From Ascochyta rabiei (lineage: Eukaryota > Ascomycota > Dothideomycetes > Pleosporales > Didymellaceae), in NCBI RefSeq assembly GCF_004011695.2, contig NC_082412.1, positions 1,798,001 to 1,862,000 on the forward strand: a stretch of DNA of 64,000 nucleotides, read 5' to 3'. The position numbers and the translations under genes are program-made. Of the stretch, positions 45,826-56,654 are shown piece by piece (within the stretch, counting starts at the first letter, position 1; the number at the start of each line of letters is the position of its first letter). The notes beneath the pieces were generated by a model. That model ran no database searches. It was not told where the DNA came from and saw only the letters and a program-made list of their open reading frames with translations.

Positions 45826-46520
45826 GGGTCAGTAATAGAAGGTAATATTAGCTAATTGTGTTTAAAGTTATATTTAAATAGTCTAATATATAGAAATAGT
45901 GCTTATAACTAGCACTCTAAGAATATACATCTATTAGTTTAAAGACAATAGCGTGTTGTCCTGCGTGGGGGGATAGGAGGGGGGTAATAAAGGGAAGGGA
46001 AGTAGCAGTGCAAGTAAGAAGAAGGGCAAGGCCAAAGCAAAGAGCGACACAGACCGCATTCTAGAAGAAGAGAAGAAGAAGTAGAAGAGGAAGTAGGGGT
46101 TAGCAGTAGAAGGTAATATCAGCTAATTGTGTTTAAAGTTGTATTTAAATAGTCTAATATATTAAAATAGTGCTTATAAATAGCACTCTAAGAATATACA
46201 TCTATTAGTTTAAAGACAATAGCGTGTTGTCCTGCGTGGGGGGAAAAGGGAAGGGAAGTAGCAGTGTAAGTAGAGAGAAGGGTAAGGCTAAGGCAAAGAG
46301 CGACACAGACCGCATTCTAGAAGAAGAGGGGAAGAAGTAGAAGAGGAAGTAGGGGTTAGTAGTGGAAGGTAATGTAGGCTAATTATGTTTAAAAGGGTAT
46401 TGTTTAAATAGTCCAACACGTAGAAACAGTGCTTGCAATCAGCAATTTAAGAACACACATCCATCAGTTCGAAGACGCCGTCGCGCCGTCCTGCGCCAAC
46501 AGCAGCAGCGCAAACAACCC
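45690..46520. repeat. Triplicated convergent gene junction (unit about 256-277 bp), RIP-mutated centre
   Basis: Each unit joins the 3' end of the membrane-protein gene (GGGAAGGGAAGT...CGCATTCTAGAAGAAGAG) to the 3' end of the oppositely oriented gtaA. The anchor GGAAGT recurs at 45721, 45998 and 46254. The left outer copy keeps the intact membrane-protein end, and the right outer copy keeps the intact gtaA end. The inner gene-end copies carry C-to-T/G-to-A changes, for example gtaA GAC-GGC-GCG becoming GAC-AAC-ACG and its TGA becoming TAA. So the duplicated segment straddled the convergent junction. Confidence 0.85.
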
Positions 46521-48713
46521 GCCCACCACCGGCCTAGCCTTGAACTCCAACCCGGGCGGAAACGCACCGTCGCTCGTCTGATACAGATCGGTGAAGGGTC
46601 TGCTCGTCGGCGTCTCGTTGATCCACCTCGCCAAATCGCCAATAAGCAGATCCCGCGTTGCTTCGCTCGCGATGGCGGCGCAGAATACCTCCCAGTCGGA
46701 CTTGGTCAGGTACCTGTTCCGCGTGTCGAGTGGCACGCCGTAGGTTTCTTTGACGGTGGGATAGAATGCGGACTGCATGTCGTACACATCCTGCGGGACG
46801 AGGTTGGTGTTGAGCAGCTTGTCGTTGTAGAGGTTGTACAGCAGGCCCCAGGTTGAGGTGTTGCCGTAGTTGAGCACGGCGTGGGGAGGGTCGGCTGCTG
46901 TGTTGATGCCGAGGGTCTGCCATTTGTCGATGTAGTCGTGGGCGATCGTCGTGTAGTTTTGGGCGTCGGTGTCTTCGCCGATGAGCTTGGCGATTTGTGA
47001 CATGGCTTCGATGCTGATGATGCCTTTGAGCGCGAGGTTCGTCTGGTTCGACAAATGTCCGGCAAAGTCGTCGGTCGAGAGCTGCTGGGCTGGGTAGAGA
47101 CTGTCTTCGACGAGGTACTCAGCCCACTGCTTCAATATAGTGTAGTGTTGCTTGATGTAGTCTGTGTTACCAGAGCGCTGAACATACGCCAAGACCATGA
47201 TGATGTTGTTGCCGCACTCCTCTAGTGGCATTCGTTCGTCGTCACCGGCTGGGTGGCCAGTCGCATTTGGGTAATGCGTCCCAAGGTCGTGCATAGCCCA
47301 CTTGTTGGGATAATGACCATTCTCTTGGTTCTCAAAATGTGGGTCCAGCAGTAGTTTGATCAGATCTGGGTTTGCGTACAAAAATATTGGTGAGGCCGGG
47401 TAGATCACATCGATGGTCTGAGTATTGCCGTTGGACGATATCTCTTTCAAGAAAAGATAGGGTCTGTCTTCAGTACCAACAAGTTGAGTGGCTGCAAAGG
47501 CCTGGCGTGCAGCCAGCGTCGTCAACGTAGCGTAATCCTGTCCGGCAGCGGCGATGGAGTCTTCTGAGATCTGATCATCCAGTTCCGACGAAAGCTCGCT
47601 CGATTCCGTGTAGTCATTGTGGAAGAAAGACAGAGCCGCCAAATCATCCGCAAAGTAGCTCTTCCACAGCGACGGAAGAACAGTCACACCTTCTGCACCA
47701 AGAAACTGAATCGACTCATCTTGACATAATCCCAAAGAGAACAATGTCGACACGGGTGAAGCCCCAATGGATCCGAGGTCGACTCCATACCCAAACACCG
47801 GCCAAGTGCTGTTGATAGCGCGGAAGTTGGTATCGTTCAAGTTCGCCAGCTTTCCACCGGTCACGAAAGCACCACGAACATTACCATCGGCACCAGATTG
47901 GTACGAGACACCGTTCTTGGCGTCTGTGACGTAGTACTAGAGGGAATCAGTTTAAACAAACAATTCTTCAGGCAAGACGAACAAAACTGCCCCATTCTGC
48001 TCTATCGTTGATCTCTGAGAGTACCTGCGGATCTTGCCTCGATAGTCTGTGATATACAACATCGTCCGTGAGGCCGAAATCCCATTGTGCGGTCACCGCG
48101 ACATCTCCAGAAACCCACTCTATCGCGCATGTCAGTGCTCGAATCACGTCCAGGTACAAGTAGGGATCGTGCTTACCAGCACTTATGTCAGTGTAGATCT
48201 GCACATCGTGTTCTGAACCATCTAGAGACAAGACTTCGATGTTCATGTAGGAAAATATCAAGGATTGACGCTTGAGATCTTTTGGGAAGAGAGGCGAGAG
48301 AAAAGTCACCTTCAGCGACACCTTCTGGTTTGCCTCAATGGTAAAGATGCTCTTGGTGGAGGTGTACTCATAGGATGTTTGATTTGCTGCAGGGATGTTC
48401 TTTGGAGCACCCATCCACGTTGAGGTCTCGTTGTCGACACGAATCAATCCTGTCCAGCCGAGTATCTGTCCCCTGTCTGCGGTCAGTAGGCTCGATTGAG
48501 AGTGCTCGAAGAGAGAACTCACGTGTAGAATTGCGGCCATTGCCCAGGAAGGTATCCTCCATTCCCTCCACTGCTACCAGCTGGGACCCATGCGCTCAGG
48601 TATGGGCTTTTTACAGCAAGTGGCAAGGATGGCGGGCGAGCAGGAGTGAAGGTCGACTGTGAAGAGACAATCGAGAGGAGACAGCTCCATAGTGACAAGA
48701 GCGATATCTGCAT
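46464..48713 (-). CDS. gtaA: Secreted glutaminase, GtaA family
   Basis: Extracellular enzyme releasing ammonia from L-glutamine. Four exons, 48713-48523, 48472-48177, 48119-47983 and 47936-46464; introns 50, 57 and 46 bp; 698 residues, the usual size for fungal GtaA. Signal peptide MQISLLSLWSCLLSIVSSQS. Typical blocks include PLAVKSPYLSAWVP, GQWPQFYTGQILGWTGLIRVD, AVTAQWDFGLTDDVVYHRLS, GYGVDLG, PLEECGNNIIMVLAYVQ, HLSNQTNLALKGIISIEAM, TSTWGLLYNLYNDKLL and WEVFCAAIA. These span the DUF5127, DUF4965 and DUF1793 regions. The first acceptor is CAGACAG (48473), not the earlier CAG, which would break frame. The last intron has a weak GTTCGT donor but is required for frame. Its terminal codons are duplicated in the adjoining repeat array. 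Confidence 0.92.
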
Positions 48714-49953
48714 TTTTGGCGATGGGAAACTTTGCGAGAAAAAGCTTGTATAGGTAGCGGAACATGGCCAGGAGGCCTATCTATCTTTTGGTCAGTAGCT
48801 TTGATGACATGTCACATCGAGTACCCCTTGCGGCCGAGCCTCGAATGCTGTGCAGGGGTAAGCTGCAGGAATGCACCCCATGCTGAGAATGGACTTGCAA
48901 GTGTTTGTTCGTTTGAGATTCCTGCTTGATTCGAGATGATGTTTGTAACATACGGCGTCTGCACCAACAACGTGGCTCGCCTCCACGATCCCAATATCTG
49001 GTCGCTTGAAGAAGTAGTGCTGTCACTGTGACACTTGAGCACGCTGGCCGTTGCTTGCCATGGACCGCATGACTGCCCAATGCAGATCCAAACGGTGAAC
49101 GGGTGGCTCGGAACCAAGGAACTTGCTTCGCAGTAAGCACTACCGAGGATGCAGAAGCGTAGCGTCGACTCAGACGGAGATATCTGCACGAGGCCAGCCG
49201 CTGGGGGCCACTCAATATGGCTTCGTTTGACAACATGTGTTATTGCAAACGCAGTCTGTGGTATGTCGGCCTTTGCACCTTTAGAGCAAATCAGATCAGG
49301 TAGCGAGTGTTTGCAGGCCAAGATCAGTTAGGTGCTTCAGGGACGAACGTTATCGTGATGAACTCATCTGTGACTCTTCTCAATCTATAGGTAAAGAGGC
49401 GTGGGCGGCGCTGGGCGTCTGTCAAGCGTCCGCGGGAGCTATTGCTGCACATTCCCTGGTCCGTACGGCCAACTTCTGGTTGATTTGTGAGCGGATCCTG
49501 CACGAGCATGGGCGGCTGCGGGGAAGGCGCAAGACCCCTGCAACCCACCGAATCAAAATGTTCCGAATAAATGATCACGCATGCACCTGAACCACAAGAC
49601 AAGCAGACATTTGATGGAAGAGTAAAAAGCCGGAGGTGATGGTCGTGAGTAGTGAGTTTTCATTTTGGTAATAGTAGCAGCTTTTGAAGAAATGTGGCTG
49701 CCGTGTGTCATACAGAGAGAATCATTGCGAGCCTACGCCAACAGCCCCGCCAAAGTCAAACGCCAATGATGTCATTACCACTCAAAGGCTAGAAGCAGGG
49801 TATCCATAGGAAGAGCCGACAAGAGTGCAAATGGAAAGAAACCTGGAAAACAGCCATGTTGGTCCGCAGCTAAAAGTGAGAGGGGTATCGTATCCAGGAA
49901 AAATCGTCTGTTCGATCGTCGAATATCGGGTAAGGAAAAAAAAACTAGGGTGT
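48714..49953. other. Intergenic, no gene recognised
   Basis: Promoter side of gtaA and 3' side of the kinase gene. Overlapping long frames on both strands are compositional and show no family resemblance. Confidence 0.5.
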
Positions 49954-51861
49954 TCAGTCTTCGGGCGTCCAGGGACGGTATACACTCTCGTTCTCTTTGG
50001 CGCAATCGCAATCGCGGAGAAAGTCGCTCTCGAGGATGTCGGATACGGTCCAGCGTTGCTCGATATCCATCTCAAGGCAGCCCTTTAGTAGAGTCAAGGC
50101 GTCTTCTGCGCCTCCGTCCTGCAACGCCTCTGCAGTTCGAACGAGCTCCTGGTCCCACTCGCCTTTTAGGATCTTGGCGGTCGTCTTCGAGTCGAGGCCT
50201 TCGTTGAAGGGTAAGGTAGCGGTGAGCAGGGCATAGACTACAACGCCATACGCCCAGACGTCTGCTGCAGGAGAGAACATGAGGGAGTGGCAAGCGTCGA
50301 ACAGCTCGGGCGCTGCGTATTGCAAACTGCCCTGCACCGAGGTACTCGCGTCGGCAGGACCCATGTTCTGGTTGTTCGCAGTGAATTGTGGATCTGGGCC
50401 TTCGCGGTCGTCTCGAAGGACGAAGTCTGCCATGCCGAAGTCGCACAGAAGTAGGTGGCCACCTTTGGTGTCGGCTTCAGGCACGGTCATGTCGAGGAGG
50501 CAATTTTCAAGCTTGATGTCGCGGTGGACGACATGAACGTCGTTGTGCAAGTAGCGCATGGCCGAAGCCAACTGGTACGCATAGCGCTTCACCAAGTGCT
50601 TTGGGAGGCCGACCTTTTGCTTGCGGCGGGTGTCGCGTATCAGATCAAACAGGGTACCGCCCTTGTTTAGTTTTGTGATGCAGAAGGTGGCATAGTCAGT
50701 GGTGTAGACCTTGATCAAAGGAAGGATGTACGGGTGTTTTAGGAACCGCCACATCTCTACCTCGTGGTCGAACTGGCTCTGGAGCGCCTCGTTCTCGAAT
50801 TCAGATTTGTTGTTCTGCTGCTTGCGTACAATCTTGACTGCGTCCGTCACCGGCTTGCCATGCTCCATGCTCGTTACTTCCTTGACTACGCTAAAGCCGC
50901 CATAGCCAATCTGCTTCCCAATGATGTACTCGTTGTCGTAGCCAAGACCCTGGCCTTCGTCGTCTGGCTGGGGCTCTTTCAAGGGTGCGTCGGCCGTCTT
51001 GTAGCGCGCAAGGAAGGAGGCGGCGGGAGACATGGACGACAAGGAGCGGCCGGAGCGATTGGAGGATCGTCTGCTCGTTCGCCTCAAGCTGCCGTCCTCG
51101 CTGATCTCGGCTCGAAAGCTCCTGTTTCTGGTGGGCGCACTGCGCATGGGCGAGAAGAGAGGAAAGTCGAATGGTGAGCTTGTGGCGGGCAGTGGCGAGA
51201 GCATGTACTCGTTCGGCGTCTCGATGGGCGTGCGCGCTTCTTCCAGCGGCGAGGCGGTGGCTTCCGAGGTGAGGGAGGCGACTTGGTCGTTGTACTCGGG
51301 GTCGTTTGCCATGTCGTCGACGGTGGATTGCAGGAGTGGGTAGCGTGCTTGGCTGTTGCTGGTCTGTCGCGAGAGAGCTCTGCGGTGATTGAAGGGCATC
51401 TCGAGGTATTCCGTCTCTGAGCAGCTGCCCTCTTCGGGCGTGTAGGACGGGGAGCTGCGCTGGGCCGGCTTGGGCACAGGGAGCTCGAGGCCAACGCGGT
51501 CGCCCGAGTCGAGGCGGACCTCGCTGTCGAAGCTGATGGATGTCTTGCGCCGCCTGAACAGGTCCTCGATGGCGGCTTCGTTGGGGGCGGTGCGCCCCAG
51601 AGAGAGAGCCAGGCCGCCATCGTAGGCGGCTATGTGGCCGTGGGAGCCGTTGGGGTGGCGCGTCCTGAAGGGGCCGTCGGTGATCTTGTGGCCCTCGACA
51701 TGGTCGACATGGTCGAGTTCATCCTGCGACTGTGCATGACTCGTGTTGGTGTAGGCAGCGTCACGCGGGATCGAGGCAAAGGTCGATGCAACCCGCTTGT
51801 GCGGCGCCGAGGTATCGAGCTTGAGCTTCTGGAAAAAGTGTGAGGATGGCTGGGCGGCCAT
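49954..51861 (-). CDS. Serine/threonine protein kinase
   Basis: Single exon, 635 residues, ATG at 51861. Residues 1-305 are Ser/Thr/Pro-rich and probably disordered and regulatory. The kinase domain is at about 312-616: glycine loop IGYGGFSVV (318-326), catalytic Lys343 (DAVKIV), HRDIKLEN (446-453), DFG (474-476), an activation segment with a long insert (about 480-510), APE (517-519) and DVWAYGVVVYALL. All catalytic residues are present. The glycine loop reads GYGGFS instead of GxGxFG, a common variant. It resembles fungal-specific kinases near the Nnk1/Prr type, but I cannot assign an orthologue. The C-terminus ends RPWTPED. Confidence 0.88.
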   Translation of the reverse strand: MAAQPSSHFFQKLKLDTSAPHKRVASTFASIPRDAAYTNTSHAQSQDELDHVDHVEGHKITDGPFRTRHPNGSHGHIAAYDGGLALSLGRTAPNEAAIEDLFRRRKTSISFDSEVRLDSGDRVGLELPVPKPAQRSSPSYTPEEGSCSETEYLEMPFNHRRALSRQTSNSQARYPLLQSTVDDMANDPEYNDQVASLTSEATASPLEEARTPIETPNEYMLSPLPATSSPFDFPLFSPMRSAPTRNRSFRAEISEDGSLRRTSRRSSNRSGRSLSSMSPAASFLARYKTADAPLKEPQPDDEGQGLGYDNEYIIGKQIGYGGFSVVKEVTSMEHGKPVTDAVKIVRKQQNNKSEFENEALQSQFDHEVEMWRFLKHPYILPLIKVYTTDYATFCITKLNKGGTLFDLIRDTRRKQKVGLPKHLVKRYAYQLASAMRYLHNDVHVVHRDIKLENCLLDMTVPEADTKGGHLLLCDFGMADFVLRDDREGPDPQFTANNQNMGPADASTSVQGSLQYAAPELFDACHSLMFSPAADVWAYGVVVYALLTATLPFNEGLDSKTTAKILKGEWDQELVRTAEALQDGGAEDALTLLKGCLEMDIEQRWTVSDILESDFLRDCDCAKENESVYRPWTPED

Positions 51862-52202
51862 TTAAATCGGGTCGCTGTGGTGGATGCAAACCTCGAAAAG
51901 CGAGTGCGACGGCCTGTGTTTTAATACTCAGGGCCGTGGGGTCGCGCTGAGGGACAGAGACGGGAAAACACGGAGGGCCGAGTGAAGGGATTGTCAATTC
52001 AATTGTGTCCTTGATCCAGGCTAGCGTGCTGGGGGGTTGTTGCGCAAGACCAAGCCAGCCAGCAGCGTGGAGTTGATCAGCCCTGCGGCGGGTTGCAGTG
52101 GGATGGGGGCGACAAGTGTGTGTTGACGTGCAGTGGGGGATTGTGTGTGCGATGGACGTGAATAGAGAGGCATTCATTGGGGCGGGGCCAGTCTTTAACC
52201 AC

Positions 52203-52204
<2 letters not shown>

Positions 52205-52232
<28 letters not shown>
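52205..52232. repeat. CAG trinucleotide microsatellite
   Basis: Nine or so CAG units followed by CACCGGCGCCGG. It lies in the kinase/VAC8 intergenic region, not in a supported gene. Confidence 0.9.
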
Positions 52233-52233
<1 letters not shown>

Positions 52234-52926
52234 CCGGCGCCGGCACCGGCGCCCTTGACCAACATGAACACGCCCACGCAGCTTGCTTCGGCGTGCGCCG
52301 GAGGGGCGTTAAGGTTGGCGGGCGGCATAGCGTCAGTGAGATGGCCCAAGGCACTGGCAAATGGGGTGAGCGCCTGGGGTAAGCTGCTGCGTCTACGCGC
52401 CGTGAGTGGGCGCAGCGCTGAGGCCGCCTGGAGGTGGTCGGCGCATTGACGTACGACGAGGGCGCCGAGGGGCTGGTGTGCACAACGCAGAGAGTCAGGG
52501 TGGTCAGGGAGACTGCAGGCGAGCCAAGGAGCAGACGTCGCAGCAGGCATCCCTATCTTGGAGCAGCCCAGTAGTGGGGACGATGAAGCAGAGGGTACCC
52601 GTGATGCAAGATGCTGAGGGAGCCATGTATTGTACTAGGTAAGCGGCGGGCTGGTGCGTGGGGTCCAACCAAATACTACCAAACTATGTAGATAGTAGAT
52701 GGTAGATAGTAGATACTCTAGTGCAGTGCAGTGCTACAGTGCGGACAAGGGCCGGGTAGCGTCTAGTAGTAGTGTGTAGCGTCCTGGGTGGTGGGGGGCT
52801 ACCTACCGGTACGGTATTGTTAGGCAGACGGGCAGTTCATGCAGGGCGCTGTCGACGCCGGCACGCACTAGAGCATCTGCGGGACGAGAGCGAACACGAC
52901 AGCAGGGGGAGGGGCAGAGGCAGGGG

Positions 52927-53110
52927 GAGACAGAGGTAGAGACAGAGACAGAGGTAGAGACAGAGACAGAGGTAGAGACAGAGACAGAGGTAGAGACAGA
53001 GACAGAGGTAGAGACAGAGACAGAGGTAGAGACAGAGACAGAGGTAGAGACAGAGGCAGAGACAAAGGCAGAGACAGAGGCAGAGACAGAGGCAGAGGCA
53101 GAGACAGAAT
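52927..53110. repeat. Purine-rich minisatellite, 18-bp unit
   Basis: Units of AGAGGTAGAGACAGAGAC repeat about seven times and then drift to AGAGGCAGAGACA variants. The strand is almost all purine plus C, so the opposite strand gives spurious leucine/serine/proline open frames. Confidence 0.9.
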
Positions 53111-53547
53111 CGCAGAGACAGAGAATGGCAGAGGCAGAGGCAGAGAAAGGCAGAGAGAGGCTGGTGCCCGCGTGGCGGCGCGAGTGAGTGGGTGAGTGGG
53201 CACTGGGCAGTCTACGGCATCGGACGAGCTTTCCCAGCGCGCCTTAGCCGCTGCCCGCCCCGGCCGCCCAGCCCAGCCCAGCTCTAGGACCGCCCAGGAC
53301 AGCGCAGCGCAGCACGCCGCTCAGCACGCAGCTCGCAGCACGGGCTTCCATCGACACGCGCGCTCAACACCACGACCCTCCATCGTCGCAGTCCAGCCAT
53401 TGCCCGTCGCCGCGCGCCTCTCGAGCTGCCCGCCGCCCGCCCGCCTGCTGCCCGCCTGCGATCCCCCGTCGCTGCCCACCGCCGCCGCCCCTCTGACCCT
53501 CCGGTAGCCCCCCCCCGCAGGCCTCTGCGCTGTCACAGCACACTGCC

Positions 53548-55903
53548 ATGGGCGTCTCTCAGTTCTTCTCCAAGGTCTGCGGTGCCTGCTGCGCCGGTAT
53601 GCCTCTCCCTGAAGAATTTCGTCGCCCTTGATGACTAACGCGTTTCTGCGCAGGACGCTCCAAGGACAGCCTCTACGACCCCGTGCTGGCCGACAGCGAG
53701 CGTGAAGCCGTGGCCGACCTGCTGGGCTTCCTCGAGAACGTACGTCTCTCGCCCCACCTGACCGCACCGCACTCTACTGACGTCGTCCGTCCAGCGCGCC
53801 GAGACCGACTTCTTCTCCGGCGAGCCCCTGCGCGCATTGAGCACCCTCGTGTATTCAGACAACATCGACTTGCAGCGCTCCGCCAGCTTGACCTTTGCCG
53901 AGATCACAGAGAGAGGTACCTATCCGGCCCTGTGATTCTGTCCTGATTCTGTCCTGATTCTGTCCTGATTCTGATTCTGATCCTGCCGCCCCTGCGCCTC
54001 GCTCCCCGCCACCCCCAGCTGACCACGACGCCTTGCAGATGTCCGCGAAGTCGACCGCGACACGCTGGAGCCCATCCTCTTCCTGCTGCAGAACCCAGAC
54101 CTCGAGGTCCAGCGTGCTGCCAGCGCCGCCCTGGGCAATCTGGCGGTGAACAGTACGTCACAGCCCCCGTCCAGCAACCACGCATCTTGCACCTTGCACC
54201 AAGCACCTTGCACCTTGCACCTTGCACCTTGCACCTTGCACCTTGCACCAAGCACCAAGCACCAAGCACCAACATCATCCCCCGAGCACCAAGCACCAAC
54301 ATCATCCCCCGAGCACCATGCACCAACATCATCCCCCGAGCACCAAGCACCAACATCATCCCCCGAGCACCAAGCACCAACATCATCCCCCGAGCACCAA
54401 GCACCAACATCATCCCCCAAGCACCATGCACCAACATCATCCCCCGAGCACCATGCACTAACGTCATCCCCCGCAGCCGAAAACAAGGTCGCCATCGTCG
54501 CCCTCGGTGGCCTCGCGCCCCTCATCAAGCAGATGAACTCGCCCAACGTCGAGGTCCAGTGCAATGCCGTCGGCTGCATCACCAACCTGGCCACCCACGA
54601 GGACAACAAGGCCAAGATTGCACGCTCCGGCGCCCTGCAGCCCCTCACGCGTCTGGCAAAGTCCCGCGACATGCGCGTGCAGCGAAATGCCACGGGCGCC
54701 CTGCTCAACATGACACACTCAGGTCCGTCTTCTGTACGCTGCGTGCAGAGCTGGCGCACCCGCTAACACGCTCCCAGACGACAACCGCCAACAGCTTGTC
54801 AATGCCGGCGCAATCCCCGTCCTCGTCCAGCTTCTCTCCTCCACCGACGTCGACGTCCAGTACTACTGCACAACCGCACTCAGCAACATCGCCGTCGATG
54901 CCAGCAACCGCGCCAAACTCGCCCAGACCGAAGGCCGACTGGTCCAGTCGCTCGTGCACCTGATGGAGTCGTCGTCGCCCAAGGTGCAGTGTCAAGCCGC
55001 TCTCGCCCTGCGCAACCTGGCCTCGGACGAACGCTACCAGCTCGACATTGTACGCGCCCGCGGTCTGCCCTCTCTCCTCCGCCTCCTGCAATCCTCCTAC
55101 CTCCCACTTATCCTCTCCGCCGTTGCCTGCATACGAAACATCTCCATCCACCCCGCAAACGAGTCGCCCATCATCGAAGCCGGCTTCCTTCGTCCTCTGG
55201 TCGACCTTCTGGGCTCCACGGAGAACGACGAGATCCAATGCCACGCCATCTCCACCCTGCGTAACCTGGCCGCAAGCTCGGACAAGAACAAGCAGCTGGT
55301 CTTGGAGGCTGGCGCCGTGCAGAAGTGCAAGCAGTTGGTCCTGAACGTACGACTGCCCGTGCAGTCGGAGATGACCGCCGCGATTGCTGTCCTTGCTCTG
55401 AGCGAGGAGCTGAAGCCCCACCTACTCAACCTCGGAGTGTTCGATGTCCTCATCCCCCTCACCGAGTCTGACAGCATCGAGGTCCAGGGCAACAGTGCCG
55501 CTGCACTCGGCAACCTGTCTTCCAAGGGTAAGAAGGCTCCCTTGGTGGGTCACGACGCAAGCTAACGGATGCAGTGGGTGACTACACCATCTTCATTCAA
55601 AACTGGACGGAGCCCGCGGGCGGCATTCATGGCTACCTTCGCCGCTTCCTCGCCAGCGGCGACCCTACATTTCAGCACATTGCCATCTGGACGCTGCTGC
55701 AGCTTCTAGAGTCTGAGGATGCCCGACTATCGGAGCGCATCGCCAAGTCAGACGAGATCATCCACATGGTCACTGAGATCGCCGAGCGCAACATCGAGTC
55801 AGACGACGAAGACAACGAAGACGGCGAAGCTGAAGTCGTCACATTAGCCCGCAGGTGTCTCGAGCTGTTGGGCAACAATGCAAAGGCGCTCGTCGAGGGT
55901 TAA
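53548..55903 (+). CDS. VAC8: Vac8, armadillo-repeat vacuolar protein
   Basis: Vacuole-membrane scaffold for inheritance, nucleus-vacuole junctions, homotypic fusion and selective autophagy. Seven exons: 53548-53596, 53654-53739, 53795-53915, 54039-54152, 54477-54722, 54778-55527 and 55575-55903; 564 residues, normal for the family. [15 protein letters not shown] supplies Gly2 for N-myristoylation and Cys11, Cys14 and Cys15 for palmitoylation. Armadillo repeats fill most of the chain, e.g. [90 protein letters not shown] and [15 protein letters not shown]. Introns are 47-57 bp except intron 3 (123 bp) and intron 4 (324 bp), both swollen by tandem repeats. Intron 4 is a multiple of three and has no stop in the gene frame. 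Confidence 0.95.
53936..53984. repeat. TGATTCTGTCC repeat in VAC8 intron 3
   Basis: Four or so units of an 11-bp repeat, degrading to TGATTCTGATCC, account for the length of this 123-bp intron. Confidence 0.85.
54187..54470. repeat. Two minisatellites filling VAC8 intron 4
   Basis: The first (about 54187-54262) repeats a 7-8-bp CTTGCAC unit. The second (about 54263-54470) repeats the 27-bp unit CACCAACATCATCCCCCGAG plus CACCAAG (or CACCATG) about seven times. The real 3' splice site reads AACGTCATCCCCCGCAG, so the 27-bp unit looks like repeated copies of the acceptor region. Confidence 0.9.
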
Positions 55904-56283
55904 AAACGCTAGCTTCTTGTTGAACCTGGCTTCATCGATCCTATCCTTGCCTCTCCTTCACCTTATCGTTTGTTATAGCTAATGCGTTCATGTTGAATGC
56001 TGCTCGGCTGCTCGGCAGAGCATGCTCATGCAAGATGTTTTCACGGCTGGCGTTCCGGGAGCACACTATTTTCAACATTTCTAGCGAGCATGGGAGGAGC
56101 ATGACGTTTACTTGCCGGCATACCATCTTTGTTATTACTGCTTCTTGATCAAGACTAGCTTGTGGCTCGAAAGACATTGTAATTGTTGGACTTGGCGGTG
56201 GAAGAGCAGAGCACAGTGCTCCCCACGTGTGTCGTGAACGAATCAAAATGAGGTGCAGCTACGGATCTGGTTCGGTTGTGTTG
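55904..56283. other. VAC8 3' flank
   Basis: 380 bp between the VAC8 stop and a tandem array. No gene recognised. Confidence 0.5.
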
Positions 56284-56556
56284 GTCGCACGGTCTCCAAG
56301 AACACCCTTATATAACTTGCTTAGTTATATTAGTTACAGTCTCTAAGAATACCCTTAGTTATATAACTTGTTTAGTTATATTAGTTACAGTCTCTAAGAA
56401 TACCCTTATATAACTTGCTTAGCTATATTAGTTATAGTCTCTAAGAATAACCCATGTAACTAGTTTAGTTATATTAGTTGCATAGTCTCTAAGAATACCC
56501 TTATGTAGCTTGCTTCATTGTGTTAGTTGCACAGTCTCCAAGAACACCCCTCATGT
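56284..56556. repeat. Tandem array of 47-51-bp units with AT-shifted inner copies
   Basis: The anchor GTCTC recurs at 56292, 56339, 56390, 56437, 56485 and 56534. Outer copies read GTCTCCAAGAACACC, while inner copies read GTCTCTAAGAATACC, again C-to-T only. The array ends about 100 bp before the RPC4 start codon and probably overlaps its promoter. Confidence 0.88.
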
Positions 56557-56654
56557 GACGTCGCGCCGGAGCCCGCTCGCAGCTATCGATAGGCAGCCAA
56601 AATAGTTTTGCGGAGTGTCGCCGAGTCACTGCGATCACAGCGCCTCCCTCACCA

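Larger units (their letters stand above)
51862..53547. other. Intergenic between divergent kinase and VAC8 genes
   Basis: Holds both promoters. Repeats: CAG triplets (52205-52232), short ATGGTAGATAGTAG-type repeats near 52685-52712, and a purine-rich minisatellite (52927-53110). A C- and G-rich stretch rich in GCCC/CCGC (53230-53520) is the likely VAC8 leader. No gene recognised. Confidence 0.55.

Noticed and set aside
48781..49321. Overlapping 151- and 169-residue minus-strand frames upstream of gtaA
   Set aside because: Two conflicting frames, no domain, no plausible N-terminus; likely non-coding.
52868..53203. Leu/Ser/Pro-repeat protein on the minus strand
   Set aside because: It is a translation of the 18-bp purine minisatellite, with no start context.
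54146..54766. 206-residue frame as a separate gene
   Set aside because: It is VAC8 exon 4, intron 4 and exon 5 read through; the splice sites and Vac8 alignment support an intron. The readthrough itself is reported as a finding.
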